Assembly: GCF_001562255.1 (NCBI RefSeq)
Contig: NZ_CP014301.1
Coordinates: 1,178,001-1,242,000, forward strand
Reading direction: 5' to 3'
Origin: Bosea sp. PAMC 26642
Lineage (GTDB): Bacteria; Pseudomonadota; Alphaproteobacteria; Rhizobiales; Beijerinckiaceae
Length of the DNA stretch: 64,000 nucleotides
Positions 45,938-59,035 of this stretch are shown here, one piece after another. A program made the translations under genes and the position numbers. Positions within the stretch are counted from its first letter, which is position 1. Every line of letters begins with the position of its first letter. The notes beneath the pieces were generated by a model that did not search any database, had not been told where the DNA came from, and saw only the letters and a list, made by a program, of their open reading frames with translations.

Positions 45938-46729
45938 ATGCAGCGTGCCGAACGATTGCTCGATCTGATCCAGAGCCTGCGCCGCCGGCGCCGGCCCGTC
46001 ACCGCCGATACGCTCGCCGCCGAACTCACCGTCTCGGTGCGCACCATCTATCGCGACATCGGCGTGCTGGTGCGCCAGGGTGTACCGATCCGGGGCGAGG
46101 CCGGCATCGGCTATGTCCTGGATGCCGGGTTCGACCTGCCGCCGCTGATGCTCTCGCCCGACGAGATCGAGGCCGTGCTGGTTGGGATGCGCTGGCTCGG
46201 CGAGCGCGCCGATCCCGTGCTGGCGCGCGCAGCCGAGGATGTGGTCAGCAAGATCGCCGCGGTCCTGCCCGCGCATCTCAGGCCGATCCTGCTCGACGGC
46301 GCCCTGTTCGCGCCGAGCTACGGCGCCGACAAGCCGGTCGATCAGGTCGATGTCGCGGGCGTGCGCGCGGCGATCAGGCAGGGGCGCAAGCTGCAGGTGC
46401 GCTATCGCGACGAGGCGGGCCGCGAATCGCAGCGGATGATCTGGCCGATCGGCATGACCTTCTACGAGCGCGTTCGCATCGTCATCGCCTGGTGCGAATT
46501 GCGTCAAGCCTTCCGGCATTTCCGGACCGACCGGATCACCGATCTCGTCCTGCGCGAGGAGCGCTATCCGGCCCGCCGCGCCGAACTGTTCCGGCGCTGG
46601 CAGAAGGAGGAGGAGGCGAGGGCGACCGAGCGCGCCTGCGTCTATGAGCCCGAGGCTCAGCCGCGCACCAATGCGCCGTCGACCAGTGCGGCGCGGCCCG
46701 AGGCGACCGCTGCAAGCGCCGCGGGATAG
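45938..46729 (+). CDS. YafY-type transcriptional regulator (HTH_11 plus WYL)
   Basis: A 263-residue regulator. An HTH at residues 1-60 (RAERLLDLIQSLRRRRRPVTADTLAAEL, TVSVRTIYRDIGVLVRQGVPI) is followed by a WYL domain (VRYRDEAGRESQRMIWPIGMTFYERVRIVIAWCELR). WYL domains sense small ligands or nucleic acid. Its last 24 residues are read from DNA that also encodes the end of purN on the other strand (73-base convergent overlap), and are low in complexity. Confidence 0.87.
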   Translation: MQRAERLLDLIQSLRRRRRPVTADTLAAELTVSVRTIYRDIGVLVRQGVPIRGEAGIGYVLDAGFDLPPLMLSPDEIEAVLVGMRWLGERADPVLARAAEDVVSKIAAVLPAHLRPILLDGALFAPSYGADKPVDQVDVAGVRAAIRQGRKLQVRYRDEAGRESQRMIWPIGMTFYERVRIVIAWCELRQAFRHFRTDRITDLVLREERYPARRAELFRRWQKEEEARATERACVYEPEAQPRTNAPSTSAARPEATAASAAG

Positions 46730-47274
46730 AGCGTCAGCTCCTCGGCGAGGACGCGCGTCGCCAGACTGTCCTCGTCGTCCCCGGGCAGGACCGGTATTTT
46801 GGCCTGCGCGATGACCGGGCCGGCATCGAGTTCCGGCACGACGAAATGCACGCTGCAGCCATGCTCCCCGACACCCGCTGCCAGCGCTTGGGCATGGGTG
46901 TGCGTGCCCTTGAACAAGGGCAGCAGGGACGGGTGTATATTGATCAGCCGGCCCTCCCAGCGCCGCACGAACCACGGCGTCAGGATGCGCATGAAGCCCG
47001 CCAGCGCCACGAGATCGATCTGGTTGATCCGCAGCGCCTCGTCCATGGCGCGCTCGAACGCCTCGCGGTCCTTGCCGAACTCGCGATGATCGACGGTCGC
47101 GGTTGCGATGCCAAGCGCCTGCGCTCGTTCGAGGCCGGCAGCATCGGGCCGGTTCGAGAGCACGAGACCAATCTCGGCAGGATAATCCGAAGCTTGCGCA
47201 GCCTTGGCCAGCGCCACCATGTTCGAGCCGCGCCCCGAGATCAGAATACCGACGCGCTTACGTGGTCCGCTCAC
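46657..47274 (-). CDS. purN: Phosphoribosylglycinamide formyltransferase
   Basis: A 205-residue enzyme using 10-formyltetrahydrofolate in the third step of purine synthesis. The substrate-binding [11 protein letters not shown] is at the N-terminus and the catalytic set is visible: Asn and His in [13 protein letters not shown] and Asp in [12 protein letters not shown]. It starts inside the purM stop (ATGA overlap), and it overlaps the convergent WYL-gene end by 73 bases. Confidence 0.96.
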   Translation of the reverse strand: MSGPRKRVGILISGRGSNMVALAKAAQASDYPAEIGLVLSNRPDAAGLERAQALGIATATVDHREFGKDREAFERAMDEALRINQIDLVALAGFMRILTPWFVRRWEGRLINIHPSLLPLFKGTHTHAQALAAGVGEHGCSVHFVVPELDAGPVIAQAKIPVLPGDDEDSLATRVLAEELTLYPAALAAVASGRAALVDGALVRG

Positions 47275-48344
47275 AGGGAAAGCTTGCCGCGATAGCCGAC
47301 GGCCTCGTCATCGGCTCCGATCGGGACGATCTCGCCCAGCCGCACCGGCTTTTCGCCAGCCGCTGTCAGCGCCGCCTCGACCTCCGCGGCCTTGGCCGCA
47401 TCGGCCGCGACGATCATGCCGATGCCGCAGTTGAAGGTCCGCAGCATCTCGCGCTCGGCGACGCCGCCGGTGCGGGCGAGCCACCCGAAGACGGGCGGCA
47501 CGGTAATGGCCGACAGGTCGAGCGCGACGCCGAGCCCTTCGGGCAGCACGCGCGGAATGTTGTCGGGGAAGCCGCCGCCGGTGATATGCGCCAGCGCCTT
47601 GATGCCGTCCGTCGCCTTTAGGGCGGCAAGCAGCGCCTTCACATAGATCCGCGTCGGGATCAGCAGCGCTTCCGCCAGGCTCGTCTCCGGGGCGAACGGG
47701 GCAGGGGCGTCCCAGGCCAGCCCGCTCATCGCGACGATGCGCCGGACCAGCGAAAAGCCGTTCGAGTGCACGCCAGACGAAGGCAGGCCAAAGATCACGT
47801 CGCCCGGCGCCAGATCCGCCCGCGGCAGCAGGGTGCCGCGTTCGGCCGCGCCGACCGCGAAACCGGCGAGATCGTAGTCCTTCTCGGCGTAGAGGCCCGG
47901 CATCTCGGCGGTCTCGCCACCGATCAGCGCGCAGCCCGCTTGCCGGCAGCCATCGGCGATGCCGCGCACGATCTCGACGCCGACCGCGGGATCGAGCTTG
48001 CCGGTGGCATAATAGTCCAGGAACAGCAGTGGTTCGGCGCCCTGCACGATCAGATCGTTGACGCACATCGCCACGAGATCGATTCCGATGGTCGAGTGCA
48101 GCCCGCTCTCGATCGCGATCTTGACCTTGGTGCCGACGCCGTCATTGGCCGCAACCAGGATCGGATCGGTGAAACCCGCGGCCTTGAGGTCGAACAGGCC
48201 GCCGAAGCCGCCGATCTCCGCATCCGCACCCGGCCTGCGCGTCGCCCGCACCAGCGGCTTGATCTGGTCGACCATGGCGTTGCCGGCGTCGATATCGACG
48301 CCCGCCTGCGCATAGGTCAGTCCGTTGGCGCCGGGTTTGGTCAT
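47271..48344 (-). CDS. purM: Phosphoribosylformylglycinamidine cyclo-ligase
   Basis: A 357-residue AIR synthetase. Landmarks: [30 protein letters not shown]-type site ([14 protein letters not shown]), [23 protein letters not shown] and [13 protein letters not shown]. It acts two steps after PurN in purine synthesis. It is the first gene of a purM-purN operon with a four-base overlap. Confidence 0.97.
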   Translation of the reverse strand: MTKPGANGLTYAQAGVDIDAGNAMVDQIKPLVRATRRPGADAEIGGFGGLFDLKAAGFTDPILVAANDGVGTKVKIAIESGLHSTIGIDLVAMCVNDLIVQGAEPLLFLDYYATGKLDPAVGVEIVRGIADGCRQAGCALIGGETAEMPGLYAEKDYDLAGFAVGAAERGTLLPRADLAPGDVIFGLPSSGVHSNGFSLVRRIVAMSGLAWDAPAPFAPETSLAEALLIPTRIYVKALLAALKATDGIKALAHITGGGFPDNIPRVLPEGLGVALDLSAITVPPVFGWLARTGGVAEREMLRTFNCGIGMIVAADAAKAAEVEAALTAAGEKPVRLGEIVPIGADDEAVGYRGKLSL

Positions 48345-48568
48345 GGTCGAGAGCCTTCATCCTGTTCGCGCGAGCGATAGGCAACCACGTCCGGTGTGGC
48401 AAGCGGGCAGGGTGCATTCCGGCTGCCGATCCACCGTTAGGGGCTCGTGCCCCCGGCATCCGACGAAACCCTCATGCGATCGCGTCCGGCAGCGGCCGCT
48501 TGGAACCTCCGCTGCTCTCGCTTATCTGTGGTCGCGCGCTGCCGTCGGCGCGAGAAAGGCCTGGATCG

Positions 48569-49678
48569 ATGACATTGCAGCGTCAAATCGGCTTCTGGCT
48601 GATGTCTCTCGTCGTTTTCGTGCTGCTTCTCGTTCTGCTCCGGGACATTCTGCTGCCCTTCGTCGCCGCGCTGGCACTGGCCTATCTGCTCGATCCGCTG
48701 GCCGACAGGCTGGAACGAATGGGGCTGAGCCGGCTTGCCGCCACGATCGCCATCCTCTTCATCTTCCTGCTGGTCTTCGTGCTCGCACTCGTGCTGCTGG
48801 CGCCTTTGCTCGGCCAGCAGCTTGCCGGGCTCGTGGCGCGCCTGCCGGCCGACGCGGCCAAGCTGCAGGCGCTCGTGCTGGAGCGCGGAGCTCCCTGGCT
48901 CGAACGCCTCGGCGGCACCAAGATCACCGAGGAGGCGCAGAACTCGCTCGGAAACCTCGTGGGGGAGGGGACGAAATGGGTCGGCAGTGTGCTCCAGTCG
49001 CTGTGGACGGGGGGCACGGCGATCATCGGGGTGTTCTCGCTGCTGGTGCTGACGCCGGTCATCGCCTTCTATCTGCTCGTCGATTGGGACCGGATGTGCG
49101 CCACTGTCGATGGCTGGCTGCCTCTCGACCATCGCGAGACGATTCGCGGTCTACTGCGCGAGATGGACACCGCCATTGCCGGCTTCCTGCGCGGGCAGGC
49201 GCTGGTCTGCCTGCTGCTGGGTATCTTCTACGCCGTGGGCCTGAGCCTGCTCGGCGTCAATTTCGGCGCGCTGATCGGCATCATCAGTGGTTTTCTCTCC
49301 TTCATTCCCTTTGTCGGCTCGCTGACCGGGCTCGTGCTCTCGGTCGGCGTCGCGATCGTTCAGTTCTGGCCGGACTGGACCTGGCCGCTGGCGACGCTCG
49401 GCGTCTTCGCCGCAGGCCAGTTCCTCGAAGGGAATATCTTTCAGCCGAAATTCGTCGGCGATTCGATCGGCGTGCATCCGGTTTGGCTGATGTTCGCGCT
49501 GCTCGCCTTCGGCACGCTGTTCGGCTTCGTCGGTCTGCTGCTGGCGGTGCCGCTCGCGGCGGTGATCGGCGTGCTCTGCCGCTTCGCGCTCCGGCAGTAT
49601 CTCGCCAGCAACATCTATCATGGCGGCGATGCGACCAAGGCCGCCATCGTCAAGGCGCGCATCGACGCCGACGCTTGA
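48569..49678 (+). CDS. AI-2E/PerM-family membrane transporter
   Basis: A 369-residue protein with about seven to eight membrane spans. The family signature region ISGFLSFIPFVGSLTGLVLS and ALAYLLDPLADRLERMGLSR are present. Family members export small molecules or act as ion antiporters. The ATG at 48569 begins MTLQRQIGFWL; the frame opens at 48500. HdaA follows seven bases after the stop, an arrangement typical for alphaproteobacteria. Confidence 0.9.
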   Translation: MTLQRQIGFWLMSLVVFVLLLVLLRDILLPFVAALALAYLLDPLADRLERMGLSRLAATIAILFIFLLVFVLALVLLAPLLGQQLAGLVARLPADAAKLQALVLERGAPWLERLGGTKITEEAQNSLGNLVGEGTKWVGSVLQSLWTGGTAIIGVFSLLVLTPVIAFYLLVDWDRMCATVDGWLPLDHRETIRGLLREMDTAIAGFLRGQALVCLLLGIFYAVGLSLLGVNFGALIGIISGFLSFIPFVGSLTGLVLSVGVAIVQFWPDWTWPLATLGVFAAGQFLEGNIFQPKFVGDSIGVHPVWLMFALLAFGTLFGFVGLLLAVPLAAVIGVLCRFALRQYLASNIYHGGDATKAAIVKARIDADA

Positions 49679-49685
49679 GCCTCCG

Positions 49686-50378
49686 ATGTCCGAACCACCA
49701 GCCCGCGCGCGCCAGCTCGCCTTCGACCTGCCTGTCGACAGTCGTCACGGCGTCGAGGATTTTCTGATCGGCCCGTCCAATGAGGCGGCCTATGGCATGG
49801 TCGAGGCATGGCCGAGCTGGCCGGAGGCCTGGCTCAGGCTCGTCGGCCCCGAAGGTGCCGGCAAGAGCCATCTCGCGGCCATATGGGCAAAATCGGCCCA
49901 TGCATGGTCTGTTCCAGTCGCACAGGTCACACAGGACAAGGTGCCGCATCTGGTCTCGGGTGGCGCGCTGGTCGTCGAGGATTGCGACACAGGAAGCCGC
50001 GACGAGGCGGCGCTGTTTCATCTGATGAACGCGATGAAAGCGAAGGGCGGCTTCCTGCTGCTGACCGCCCGCACCGAGCCCGATCGCTGGGGCCTGCGCA
50101 TCCCCGATCTGCTCTCGCGGCTGCGCCTGGCGCCGCAGGCTCTCATCGCGCCGCCCGACGACGCTTTGCTCCGGGCGGTTCTGGTCAAGCTCTTCATCGA
50201 CCGTCAGCTTGTGGTCGATGCCGGCATCATCGAGATGCTGGCGCTCCGGATGGAGCGGTCCTTTGCCGCCGCGCGCACCCTCGTCGATGCGCTGGACCGG
50301 CTCTCGCTCGAGCGCGGCCGGCGGGTCACGCGCCCGCTCGCGGCCGAGGTTCTGGCGGGGCTTTTTCCCGACGAGTGA
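49686..50378 (+). CDS. hdaA: DnaA regulatory inactivator HdaA
   Basis: A 230-residue protein, a short homologue of the DnaA AAA+ domain without a DNA-binding domain. It begins with ARQLAFDLPVDSRHGVEDFLIGPSN, carries a QLxF-type clamp-binding motif in QLAFDL, and has a P-loop GPEGAGKSHLA. HdaA acts with the sliding clamp to hydrolyse DnaA-ATP and limit initiation. The ATG at 49686 is near-adjacent to the PerM-like stop. Confidence 0.92.
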   Translation: MSEPPARARQLAFDLPVDSRHGVEDFLIGPSNEAAYGMVEAWPSWPEAWLRLVGPEGAGKSHLAAIWAKSAHAWSVPVAQVTQDKVPHLVSGGALVVEDCDTGSRDEAALFHLMNAMKAKGGFLLLTARTEPDRWGLRIPDLLSRLRLAPQALIAPPDDALLRAVLVKLFIDRQLVVDAGIIEMLALRMERSFAAARTLVDALDRLSLERGRRVTRPLAAEVLAGLFPDE

Positions 50379-50396
50379 CGCCGTAAGGCCGCCCGA

Positions 50397-51641
50397 TCAG
50401 CCCTGCGGCTGCGCCGATCCGGCCGGGGCCTGCGACGAGATCAGCCGGGCGTGCATCGCGTCGATCAGGAGGTCATGGGCGCGGGCCGCGATCGCATCGA
50501 GCGAAGGCGTGCGCACGAACATTGCGGCTGCCTTCTCGCTCAATTCCTCACGGCTCGGCAGCACCGGCAGATGCCACCCGGCGAAGGCGTCCTGCGCCTG
50601 CTGCTGCATGACCGCCAGCCGGTCGCTCGCGCGGTGCTGCAGTTCGGCGAGCGCGGTCCGCAGTTCCGCCCTCGTCAGCGTCGGCAGGTGGAGATCGGCC
50701 AGAGCAGGCGTCGCGGCATAGGCCTCGCGAAAGGCGCTGACGATCCGGTCCAGCGGCACCGATGCCGCCAGCCGCTCCGCCGAATGTTCGATCACGCGCG
50801 GCGGCAGTGCCTGCGAGCGGTCGATGATCGCCTGCGGCGGCGCCTTCAGATCCCAGACGAGCCCGATCTTCGACATCCCGAGAATGAGATAATAGGTCGG
50901 ATCCCACTGCCACCAGCGGAAGCCCTGCCTGACACTGTACTGGTAGGCATGGTGGTTGTTGTGCCAGCCTTCGCCCATGGTGATGACCGCGAGCCACCAG
51001 TTGTTGCGGCTCTCGTCGCCGGTCAGATAGTGTTTGTCGCCATGCACATGCGCGAGCGAGTTGATGCAGAAGGTGCCGTGATAGACCGCGACCGTCGACC
51101 AGAAGAAGCCGACGAAGAGTCCGGCCCAGCCATCGATGGCGAAGCATAGAATGGCCAGCGCGATCGCGGGCGCGATCTCGAACCGGTGCAGCCACTGCAA
51201 TTCCGGGAACTTCGTCAGGTCCGGGATCGTCGTGCGGTCGAAACGATCATGCTGGCGCGCGAAGATCCAGCCGAGGTGGGAGTAGGCGAAGGAGGTATGC
51301 ACCGGCGAATGCACGTCATGCTCGGTATCGGCGTGGCGGTGATGATGCCGATGCTTCGAAGCCCACCACAGCACGCTCTTCTGCGCCGTCGATTGCGCCA
51401 GAACCGCGAGAACGAACTGGAAGAACCGGCTGGTCTTGTAGGTCCTGTGCGAAAAATAACGGTGATAACCGCCCGTAACCGCAAACATCCGCAGCCAGTA
51501 CAGACCGATGGCGAGCCAGACCGAGGTCGTGGTCACGCCGCTCCAGATCGCGCCGAAGCAGGCGAAATGCGCGAGCACGAAAGGGATCGCGGAGGGATAG
51601 ACGATGTCGTCATCGTCATGGGACGCGCCGCTCTGGGTCAA
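50397..51641 (-). CDS. Fatty-acid (acyl-CoA/acyl-lipid delta-9 type) desaturase
   Basis: A 414-residue membrane desaturase. All three His boxes are intact: HRYFSH, HRHHHRHAD and HNNHHAYQ. Hydrophobic spans flank them. It introduces a double bond into saturated acyl chains using di-iron and reductant. The frame has no ATG until far inside except at 51773; the TTG at 51641 (MTQSGASHDDDDIVYPSAIP) with AGAGG upstream is preferred because it gives the usual N-terminus. It is reversed between hdaA and ppk, which are adjacent in many relatives. Confidence 0.9.
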   Translation of the reverse strand: MTQSGASHDDDDIVYPSAIPFVLAHFACFGAIWSGVTTTSVWLAIGLYWLRMFAVTGGYHRYFSHRTYKTSRFFQFVLAVLAQSTAQKSVLWWASKHRHHHRHADTEHDVHSPVHTSFAYSHLGWIFARQHDRFDRTTIPDLTKFPELQWLHRFEIAPAIALAILCFAIDGWAGLFVGFFWSTVAVYHGTFCINSLAHVHGDKHYLTGDESRNNWWLAVITMGEGWHNNHHAYQYSVRQGFRWWQWDPTYYLILGMSKIGLVWDLKAPPQAIIDRSQALPPRVIEHSAERLAASVPLDRIVSAFREAYAATPALADLHLPTLTRAELRTALAELQHRASDRLAVMQQQAQDAFAGWHLPVLPSREELSEKAAAMFVRTPSLDAIAARAHDLLIDAMHARLISSQAPAGSAQPQG

Positions 51642-51845
51642 GGCAGCCTCTGCTGGAACGGACGGATCGCAAGGCAATTGCCGTCGAGCCGTACAGGATC
51701 GGGATCGTTCATAACTGAACAGTAGCCGTGGCGGTCGCGCAAGTGCACGTCTCGCCGCAGCTGCAGGCGACATTAAAGCAAATGGGCTCGCGCGTCATCG
51801 AAACGTCACGCTAGGATGACTTTCAAGGCGCCCAAGGAGACCGAT

Positions 51846-54074
<2,229 letters not shown>

Positions 54075-55587
54075 GGCTGGACAGGCGCCCGGGCGGCTGA
54101 GTCTGGGCGATACGCTCGCCATCGTCGATATCGGTTCGAACTCGGTGCGTCTCGTCGTCTACGAGACGATCGCGCGGGCTCCGGCGCAGGTCTTCAACGA
54201 AAAGGAGATGGCGGGGCTCGGCCGTCAGGTCGCAACGACCGGGCGGCTCGCCACGGATGCGATGGACAAGGCCATCGCGGCGCTGGTCCGTTTCCGCATC
54301 CTCTGCGAGGCGATGCATGTCGGCGCGATCCGCGTCATCGCCACGGCCGCGGCTCGCTATGCCAGCAACGGGCCCGAATTCATCGCGCGCGCCGAGGCCG
54401 CGATCGGCCAGCCGATCGAACTGATCTCCGGCGATCGCGAAGCGATCCTGTCGGGCCTTGGCGTCATTTCCGGCTTCGACAATCCTGACGGCGTGGTCGG
54501 AGATCTCGGCGGCGGCAGTCTGGAGCTGATTTCGGTTGCCGGCGGTGCTGTCGGGGAGGGCGCCAGCGTTCCGCTCGGCGGCCTCGCCCTGCTGGATCGC
54601 TCGAAGAATTCGCTCAGGCAGGCGGAGAGGATTGTCAGGGAGGAGCTCGACAAGCTGCCGCAGCTCGCCGCGATGCGCGGCCGCGACTTCTACGCCGTCG
54701 GCGGCACCTGGCGCGCGTTGGCGACGCTGCACCAGCGCCAGTCGCAATACCCGCTCAACGTCATGCACGGCTACACGGTGCCGGCCCGCGATGTCGCCGA
54801 TTTCGTCAGGCTGATCGAGCGGGCGGACGCCACCATGCTTGAAGCGATCGACGCCGTGTCGTCGGCTCGGCGTCCCCTGCTCGCCTATGGCGCGCTGGTC
54901 CTCGACGAACTGATCAAGCGCGGTCGGCCCCGCGCCATCGTGATCTCGGCACAAGGCGTGCGCGAAGGGCTGCTCCACGAGCAGCTCTCGCCGCAGGAGC
55001 GCGCCGCCGATCCGCTGTTGCGGGCGGCGAGGGACTACAACCACCTGCGCGCGCGCGATCCGCGCCATGCCGCCGAGTTGATCGCCTGGACGCGCACCAT
55101 CATCGAGACGGCCGGTCTCTCGGAAGACGAGCCGTCGTCCCGGCTGATCGAATCGGTCTGCCTGCTCTCCGATATCGGCTGGCGCGCCCATCCCGACTAT
55201 CGCGGCGAGCAGAGCATGAACGTCATCGCCCATGCCTACTTCACCGGCATCGACCATGTCGGGCGAGCCTTCCTGGCGCTGGCGATCTTCCATCGCTATG
55301 CCGGGCTGAAATCGGCCTCGCCGACCGCCATGGCGCTGCGGGGACTGCTGCCGCCGCCGGTCCTCGACCGCGCCATCCTGCTGGCGGCGATTTTCCGGGT
55401 CGCCTATCTGCTTTCGGCGGGCATGCCCGGTCTTCTGCCGCGCACGCCCGCGATATGCGTCGATGGCCGGCTCGTCCTGCGCCTTCCCGACGATCTGCGC
55501 GCGCTTGCCAGCGACCGTGTGGTCGGGAGGCTGAAACAGCTCGCCAAACTGCTAGGTCGCGATCACGAGATCAGCCGGGCCTGAGCC

Positions 55588-55607
55588 TCGTCGTCAGCCG
55601 ACGACGA
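55588..55607. terminator. Hairpin at the ppx/rnd convergent junction
   Basis: TCGTCGTC and GACGACGA pair perfectly around an AGCC tetraloop. The hairpin overlaps the last codon and the stop of rnd and lies just after ppx. It lacks a T-run, so it is a weak or factor-assisted terminator at best. Confidence 0.35.
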
Positions 55608-56733
55608 CGCGTCCGCGCGCGATCCGCAGGCTCAGCGCGCCGTTCTTCAGCGCCAGCGCCTTCTCCCCGAAAACCTCGCGCCGCCAGCCCTGCAGGGCAG
55701 GGACCCTGGCCTCGTCGTCGAAGGCGATGGCCTCCAGATCATCTGAGGATGCGATGATCTTGGGCGCGACCCGCTCAGCATCGGCGATCGCCTTGAGCAG
55801 CACTTTGAGCAGGTCGAGCACGGCGCCATTGCCGGAGCGGCCGCGCTCGCGTTCGAGCCGGGGCAGATCCTTCGGATCCAGCGCCAGCCCGCGTTCGACC
55901 GCCGCCAGCACCTCGCCGCCGGCCCGCGACCGCTCGAAGCCGTTGGGCACGGAGCGCAGTTCCGCCAGCGCCTCGACCGAGCGCGGCGCGCGCTGGACGA
56001 TGTCCATCAGCGCATCGTCCTTCAGCACGCGCTGGCGCGGCACGTCGCGATTTTGCGCCTCGCGCTCGCGCCAGGCGGCAAGCTCGATCAGCAGCGCCAG
56101 TTCCTTCGGCTTGCGGATGCGGCCCTTCAGCCGCTGCCATGCGTTCTCCGGCTTGACCTCGTAGGTGCCGGGCGAATTGAGCACCGCCATCTCCTCAGCG
56201 ACCCAGGCCTCGCGCCCGCTCGCCTTGATGTCGGCGTCGAGCGCCAGATAGATGTCGCGCAGATGGGTGACGTCGGCCTCGGCATAGGTCAGCTGCGCCT
56301 CGTTGAGCGGCCGGCGCGACCAGTCGGTGAAGCGCGATGACTTGTCGATGCGCGCCTTGGCGAGGTCGTTGGCGAGTTGCTCGTAGCCGACCGAGTCGCC
56401 ATAGCCGCAGACCATGGCGGCGACCTGCGTGTCGAAGAGCGGCGTCGGCAGCACCCGGCCGAGCATCCAGACGATTTCCAGATCCTGCCGCGCGGCATGG
56501 AAGACCTTGACGACTGCTTCGTCGACCATCAGGCCGAAGAAGGGCGCGAGGTCGAGATCGGGCGACAGCGGATCGACCATCACCGCCTCGTCGGGCGAGG
56601 CGAGCTGGATCAGGCAGAGTTTCGGATAATAGGTCGTCTCCCGCAGGAACTCGGTATCGACCGTGACGAAAGGATGCTGGGCCAGGCGCGCGCAGGCGTC
56701 GGCGAGATCCTGGGTGGTGGTGATGAGGCTCAT
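55594..56733 (-). CDS. rnd: Ribonuclease D
   Basis: A 379-residue DEDD 3'-5' exonuclease trimming tRNA and other RNA ends. The catalytic Asp-Glu is in [10 protein letters not shown], a second Asp in [11 protein letters not shown], and the final Tyr/Asp in [14 protein letters not shown]. An HRDC domain follows ([21 protein letters not shown]). It diverges from aspS. Confidence 0.96.
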   Translation of the reverse strand: MSLITTTQDLADACARLAQHPFVTVDTEFLRETTYYPKLCLIQLASPDEAVMVDPLSPDLDLAPFFGLMVDEAVVKVFHAARQDLEIVWMLGRVLPTPLFDTQVAAMVCGYGDSVGYEQLANDLAKARIDKSSRFTDWSRRPLNEAQLTYAEADVTHLRDIYLALDADIKASGREAWVAEEMAVLNSPGTYEVKPENAWQRLKGRIRKPKELALLIELAAWREREAQNRDVPRQRVLKDDALMDIVQRAPRSVEALAELRSVPNGFERSRAGGEVLAAVERGLALDPKDLPRLERERGRSGNGAVLDLLKVLLKAIADAERVAPKIIASSDDLEAIAFDDEARVPALQGWRREVFGEKALALKNGALSLRIARGRVVVG

Positions 56734-56871
56734 GGCCGGCTCTTAGCAGACAGAAGAGAGCCATGTCGCGCGCGTTCTTGACAATCCGCGCCCCGGCGTG
56801 TGCTTACGGCGAAAATCGCCGGCTGCGCTTTGCCGGCCTCCTCGACCTGCGCAGAGACCCATCCCGTGACC

Positions 56872-58650
56872 ATGCACCGCTATCGTTCCCACACCTGTGG
56901 CGCCCTTCGCGAGAGCCATGTCGGCCAGCAGGTCCGCATCTCGGGCTGGTGCCACCGCATTCGCGACCATGGCGGCGTGCTGTTCATCGACCTGCGCGAC
57001 CATTACGGCATGACCCAGGTCGTGATCGATCCCGACTCACCGGCCTTCGCGGATGCCGAGTCGGTTCGGTCCGAATGGGTCGTGCGCATCGACGGCAAGG
57101 TCAAGCCGCGGCTGGCCGGCACCGAGAATGCCAATCTGGCGACCGGCGCGGTCGAGGTTTTCGCCACCGGCATCGAGGTGCTGGGCACCTCTGCCGAATT
57201 GCCGATGCCCGTCTTCGGCGATCTCGAATATCCCGAGGATACGCGGCTGAAATACCGTTTCCTCGATCTGCGCCGCGAAAAGCTGCACAACAACATCATG
57301 CTGCGCACGAAGGTCATCGACTCGCTGCGCACCCGCATGAAGACCTCGGGCTTCAACGAGTTCCAGACCCCGATCCTGACCGCGTCATCGCCGGAAGGCG
57401 CGCGCGACTTCCTCGTGCCGAGCCGTCTGCACCCCGGCAAGTTCTATGCGCTGCCGCAGGCGCCGCAGCAGTACAAGCAGCTCCTGATGATGGCGGGCTT
57501 CGACCGCTATTTCCAGATCGCGCCCTGCTTCCGCGACGAGGACCCGCGCGCCGACCGCCTGCCCGGCGAATTCTACCAGCTCGACGTCGAGATGAGCTTC
57601 GTCGAGCAGGACGACGTCTTCGCGACGATGGAGCCGGTCATTGCCGGCGTCTTCGAAGAGTTCGGCAACGGCAAGTCGGTCACCAAGAACTGGCCGCGCA
57701 TCCCTTACGCCGAGTCGATCCGCAAATACGGCTCCGACAAGCCCGACCTGCGCAACCCGCTGGAGATGCAGGACGTTTCGGAGCATTTCCGTGGCTCGGG
57801 CTTCAAGGTGTTTTCGCGCATCCTCGAGGACGAGAAGAACCGCGTCTGGGCGATCCCCGGTCCGAAGGGTGGTAGCCGCGCGTTCTGCGACCGGATGAAC
57901 AGCTGGGCTCAGGGCGAAGGCCAGCCGGGTCTCGGCTATCTGATGATCAAGGAAGACGGCGAAGGGCAGGGCCCGATCGCCAACAACATCGGCCCCGAGC
58001 GTGTCGCCGCGATCGTCGCCCAGATGGGGCTCAAGGCGGGCGATGCCTGCTTCTTCGCCGCCGGCAATCCCGACAAGTTCTACAAATTCGCCGGTGCGGC
58101 GCGCAACAAGGTCGGCTCCGAACTCGGTTTGATCGACGAGAACGCCTTCGCTTTCGCCTGGATCGTCGACTTCCCGATGTACGAGTACAACGAGGACGAG
58201 AAGCGGGTCGATTTCTCGCACAACCCGTTCTCGATGCCGCAGGGCGGGCTCGATTCGCTGAAGAACGACGATCCGCTCTCGATCAAGGCGTTCCAGTACG
58301 ACATCGCCTGCAACGGCTACGAGCTTGCTTCCGGCGGCATCCGCAACCATCGCCCCGAGGCGATGGTGAAGGCCTTCGAGATCGCCGGCTATGGCGAGGA
58401 GACGGTGATCGAGCGTTTTGGCGGCATGTATCGCGCCTTCCAGTACGGCGCGCCGCCCCATGGCGGCATGGCGGCGGGCATCGATCGCATCATCATGCTG
58501 CTGGCCGGCGCGACGAACCTGCGCGAGGTCGCGCTGTTTCCGATGAACCAGCAGGCGGTCGATCTGCTGATGGGCGCCCCCTCCGAGGCGTCGCCGAAGC
58601 AGCTGCGCGAGGCGCATCTGCGCATCAGCGCTCCCGAAAAGAACGGCTGA
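56872..58650 (+). CDS. aspS: Aspartyl-tRNA synthetase
   Basis: A 592-residue class II synthetase of the bacterial type. An OB-fold anticodon domain starts at the N-terminus ([20 protein letters not shown]). Motif 2 is [15 protein letters not shown] and motif 3 is [16 protein letters not shown]; a GAD insertion lies between them. In organisms that have GatCAB, the enzyme can be non-discriminating and also charge tRNA(Asn); sequence alone does not decide here. The ATG at 56872 is used; GTG at 56866 is possible. Confidence 0.97.
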   Translation: MHRYRSHTCGALRESHVGQQVRISGWCHRIRDHGGVLFIDLRDHYGMTQVVIDPDSPAFADAESVRSEWVVRIDGKVKPRLAGTENANLATGAVEVFATGIEVLGTSAELPMPVFGDLEYPEDTRLKYRFLDLRREKLHNNIMLRTKVIDSLRTRMKTSGFNEFQTPILTASSPEGARDFLVPSRLHPGKFYALPQAPQQYKQLLMMAGFDRYFQIAPCFRDEDPRADRLPGEFYQLDVEMSFVEQDDVFATMEPVIAGVFEEFGNGKSVTKNWPRIPYAESIRKYGSDKPDLRNPLEMQDVSEHFRGSGFKVFSRILEDEKNRVWAIPGPKGGSRAFCDRMNSWAQGEGQPGLGYLMIKEDGEGQGPIANNIGPERVAAIVAQMGLKAGDACFFAAGNPDKFYKFAGAARNKVGSELGLIDENAFAFAWIVDFPMYEYNEDEKRVDFSHNPFSMPQGGLDSLKNDDPLSIKAFQYDIACNGYELASGGIRNHRPEAMVKAFEIAGYGEETVIERFGGMYRAFQYGAPPHGGMAAGIDRIIMLLAGATNLREVALFPMNQQAVDLLMGAPSEASPKQLREAHLRISAPEKNG

Positions 58651-58656
58651 GCCACG

Positions 58657-59028
58657 ATGACCGTCCTGCTTCCGGCGCGGGCGCTCGCGCTCGCCTGTCT
58701 CGTCGCGCTACCGCTCGGCGCCTGCGTGTCCGTCCCCGTCAATTCGACGACGGGGCGGGCGACCGAACTCGCTACCCTGGTCTCGCGCTCGATCGCCTGC
58801 CGGGCCGGCAGCCCGCGCCGCGACACGCTCGACCGCTTCCTGACAGCGGAGGCGGAGCGCGGTGCGACGCCTGAGCAGATCGCCAGCGCCCGCTCGACCT
58901 ACATCACCGTCTCCGAGGCGCAGACGATCAACCAGGGCATCAGGCCGGAGCGCTGCGACGCGGAGGAGCGGGCCGGGCTGAAGGACCGCATGACCCGCGT
59001 GCGCGCCGGCAGCTTCGAAGCGCTTTGA
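58657..59028 (+). CDS. Small lipoprotein, first of a tandem pair
   Basis: A 123-residue protein with a lipoprotein signal peptide; the lipobox is LPLGAC. The mature part has a VSRSIACRAGSPRRD segment and a second Cys in RPERCDAEERAGLKDRM. It lies six bases after aspS. The next gene encodes a related protein, sharing VSR...C, RR and RCDxxER..L, so the two look like an old duplication. Function unknown. Confidence 0.7.
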   Translation: MTVLLPARALALACLVALPLGACVSVPVNSTTGRATELATLVSRSIACRAGSPRRDTLDRFLTAEAERGATPEQIASARSTYITVSEAQTINQGIRPERCDAEERAGLKDRMTRVRAGSFEAL

Positions 59029-59035
59029 CGTTGGC

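Noticed and set aside
51642..51773. N-terminal extension of the desaturase to ATG 51773
   Set aside because: The extra 44 residues are Arg/Ser-rich without homology, and no ribosome site precedes that ATG.
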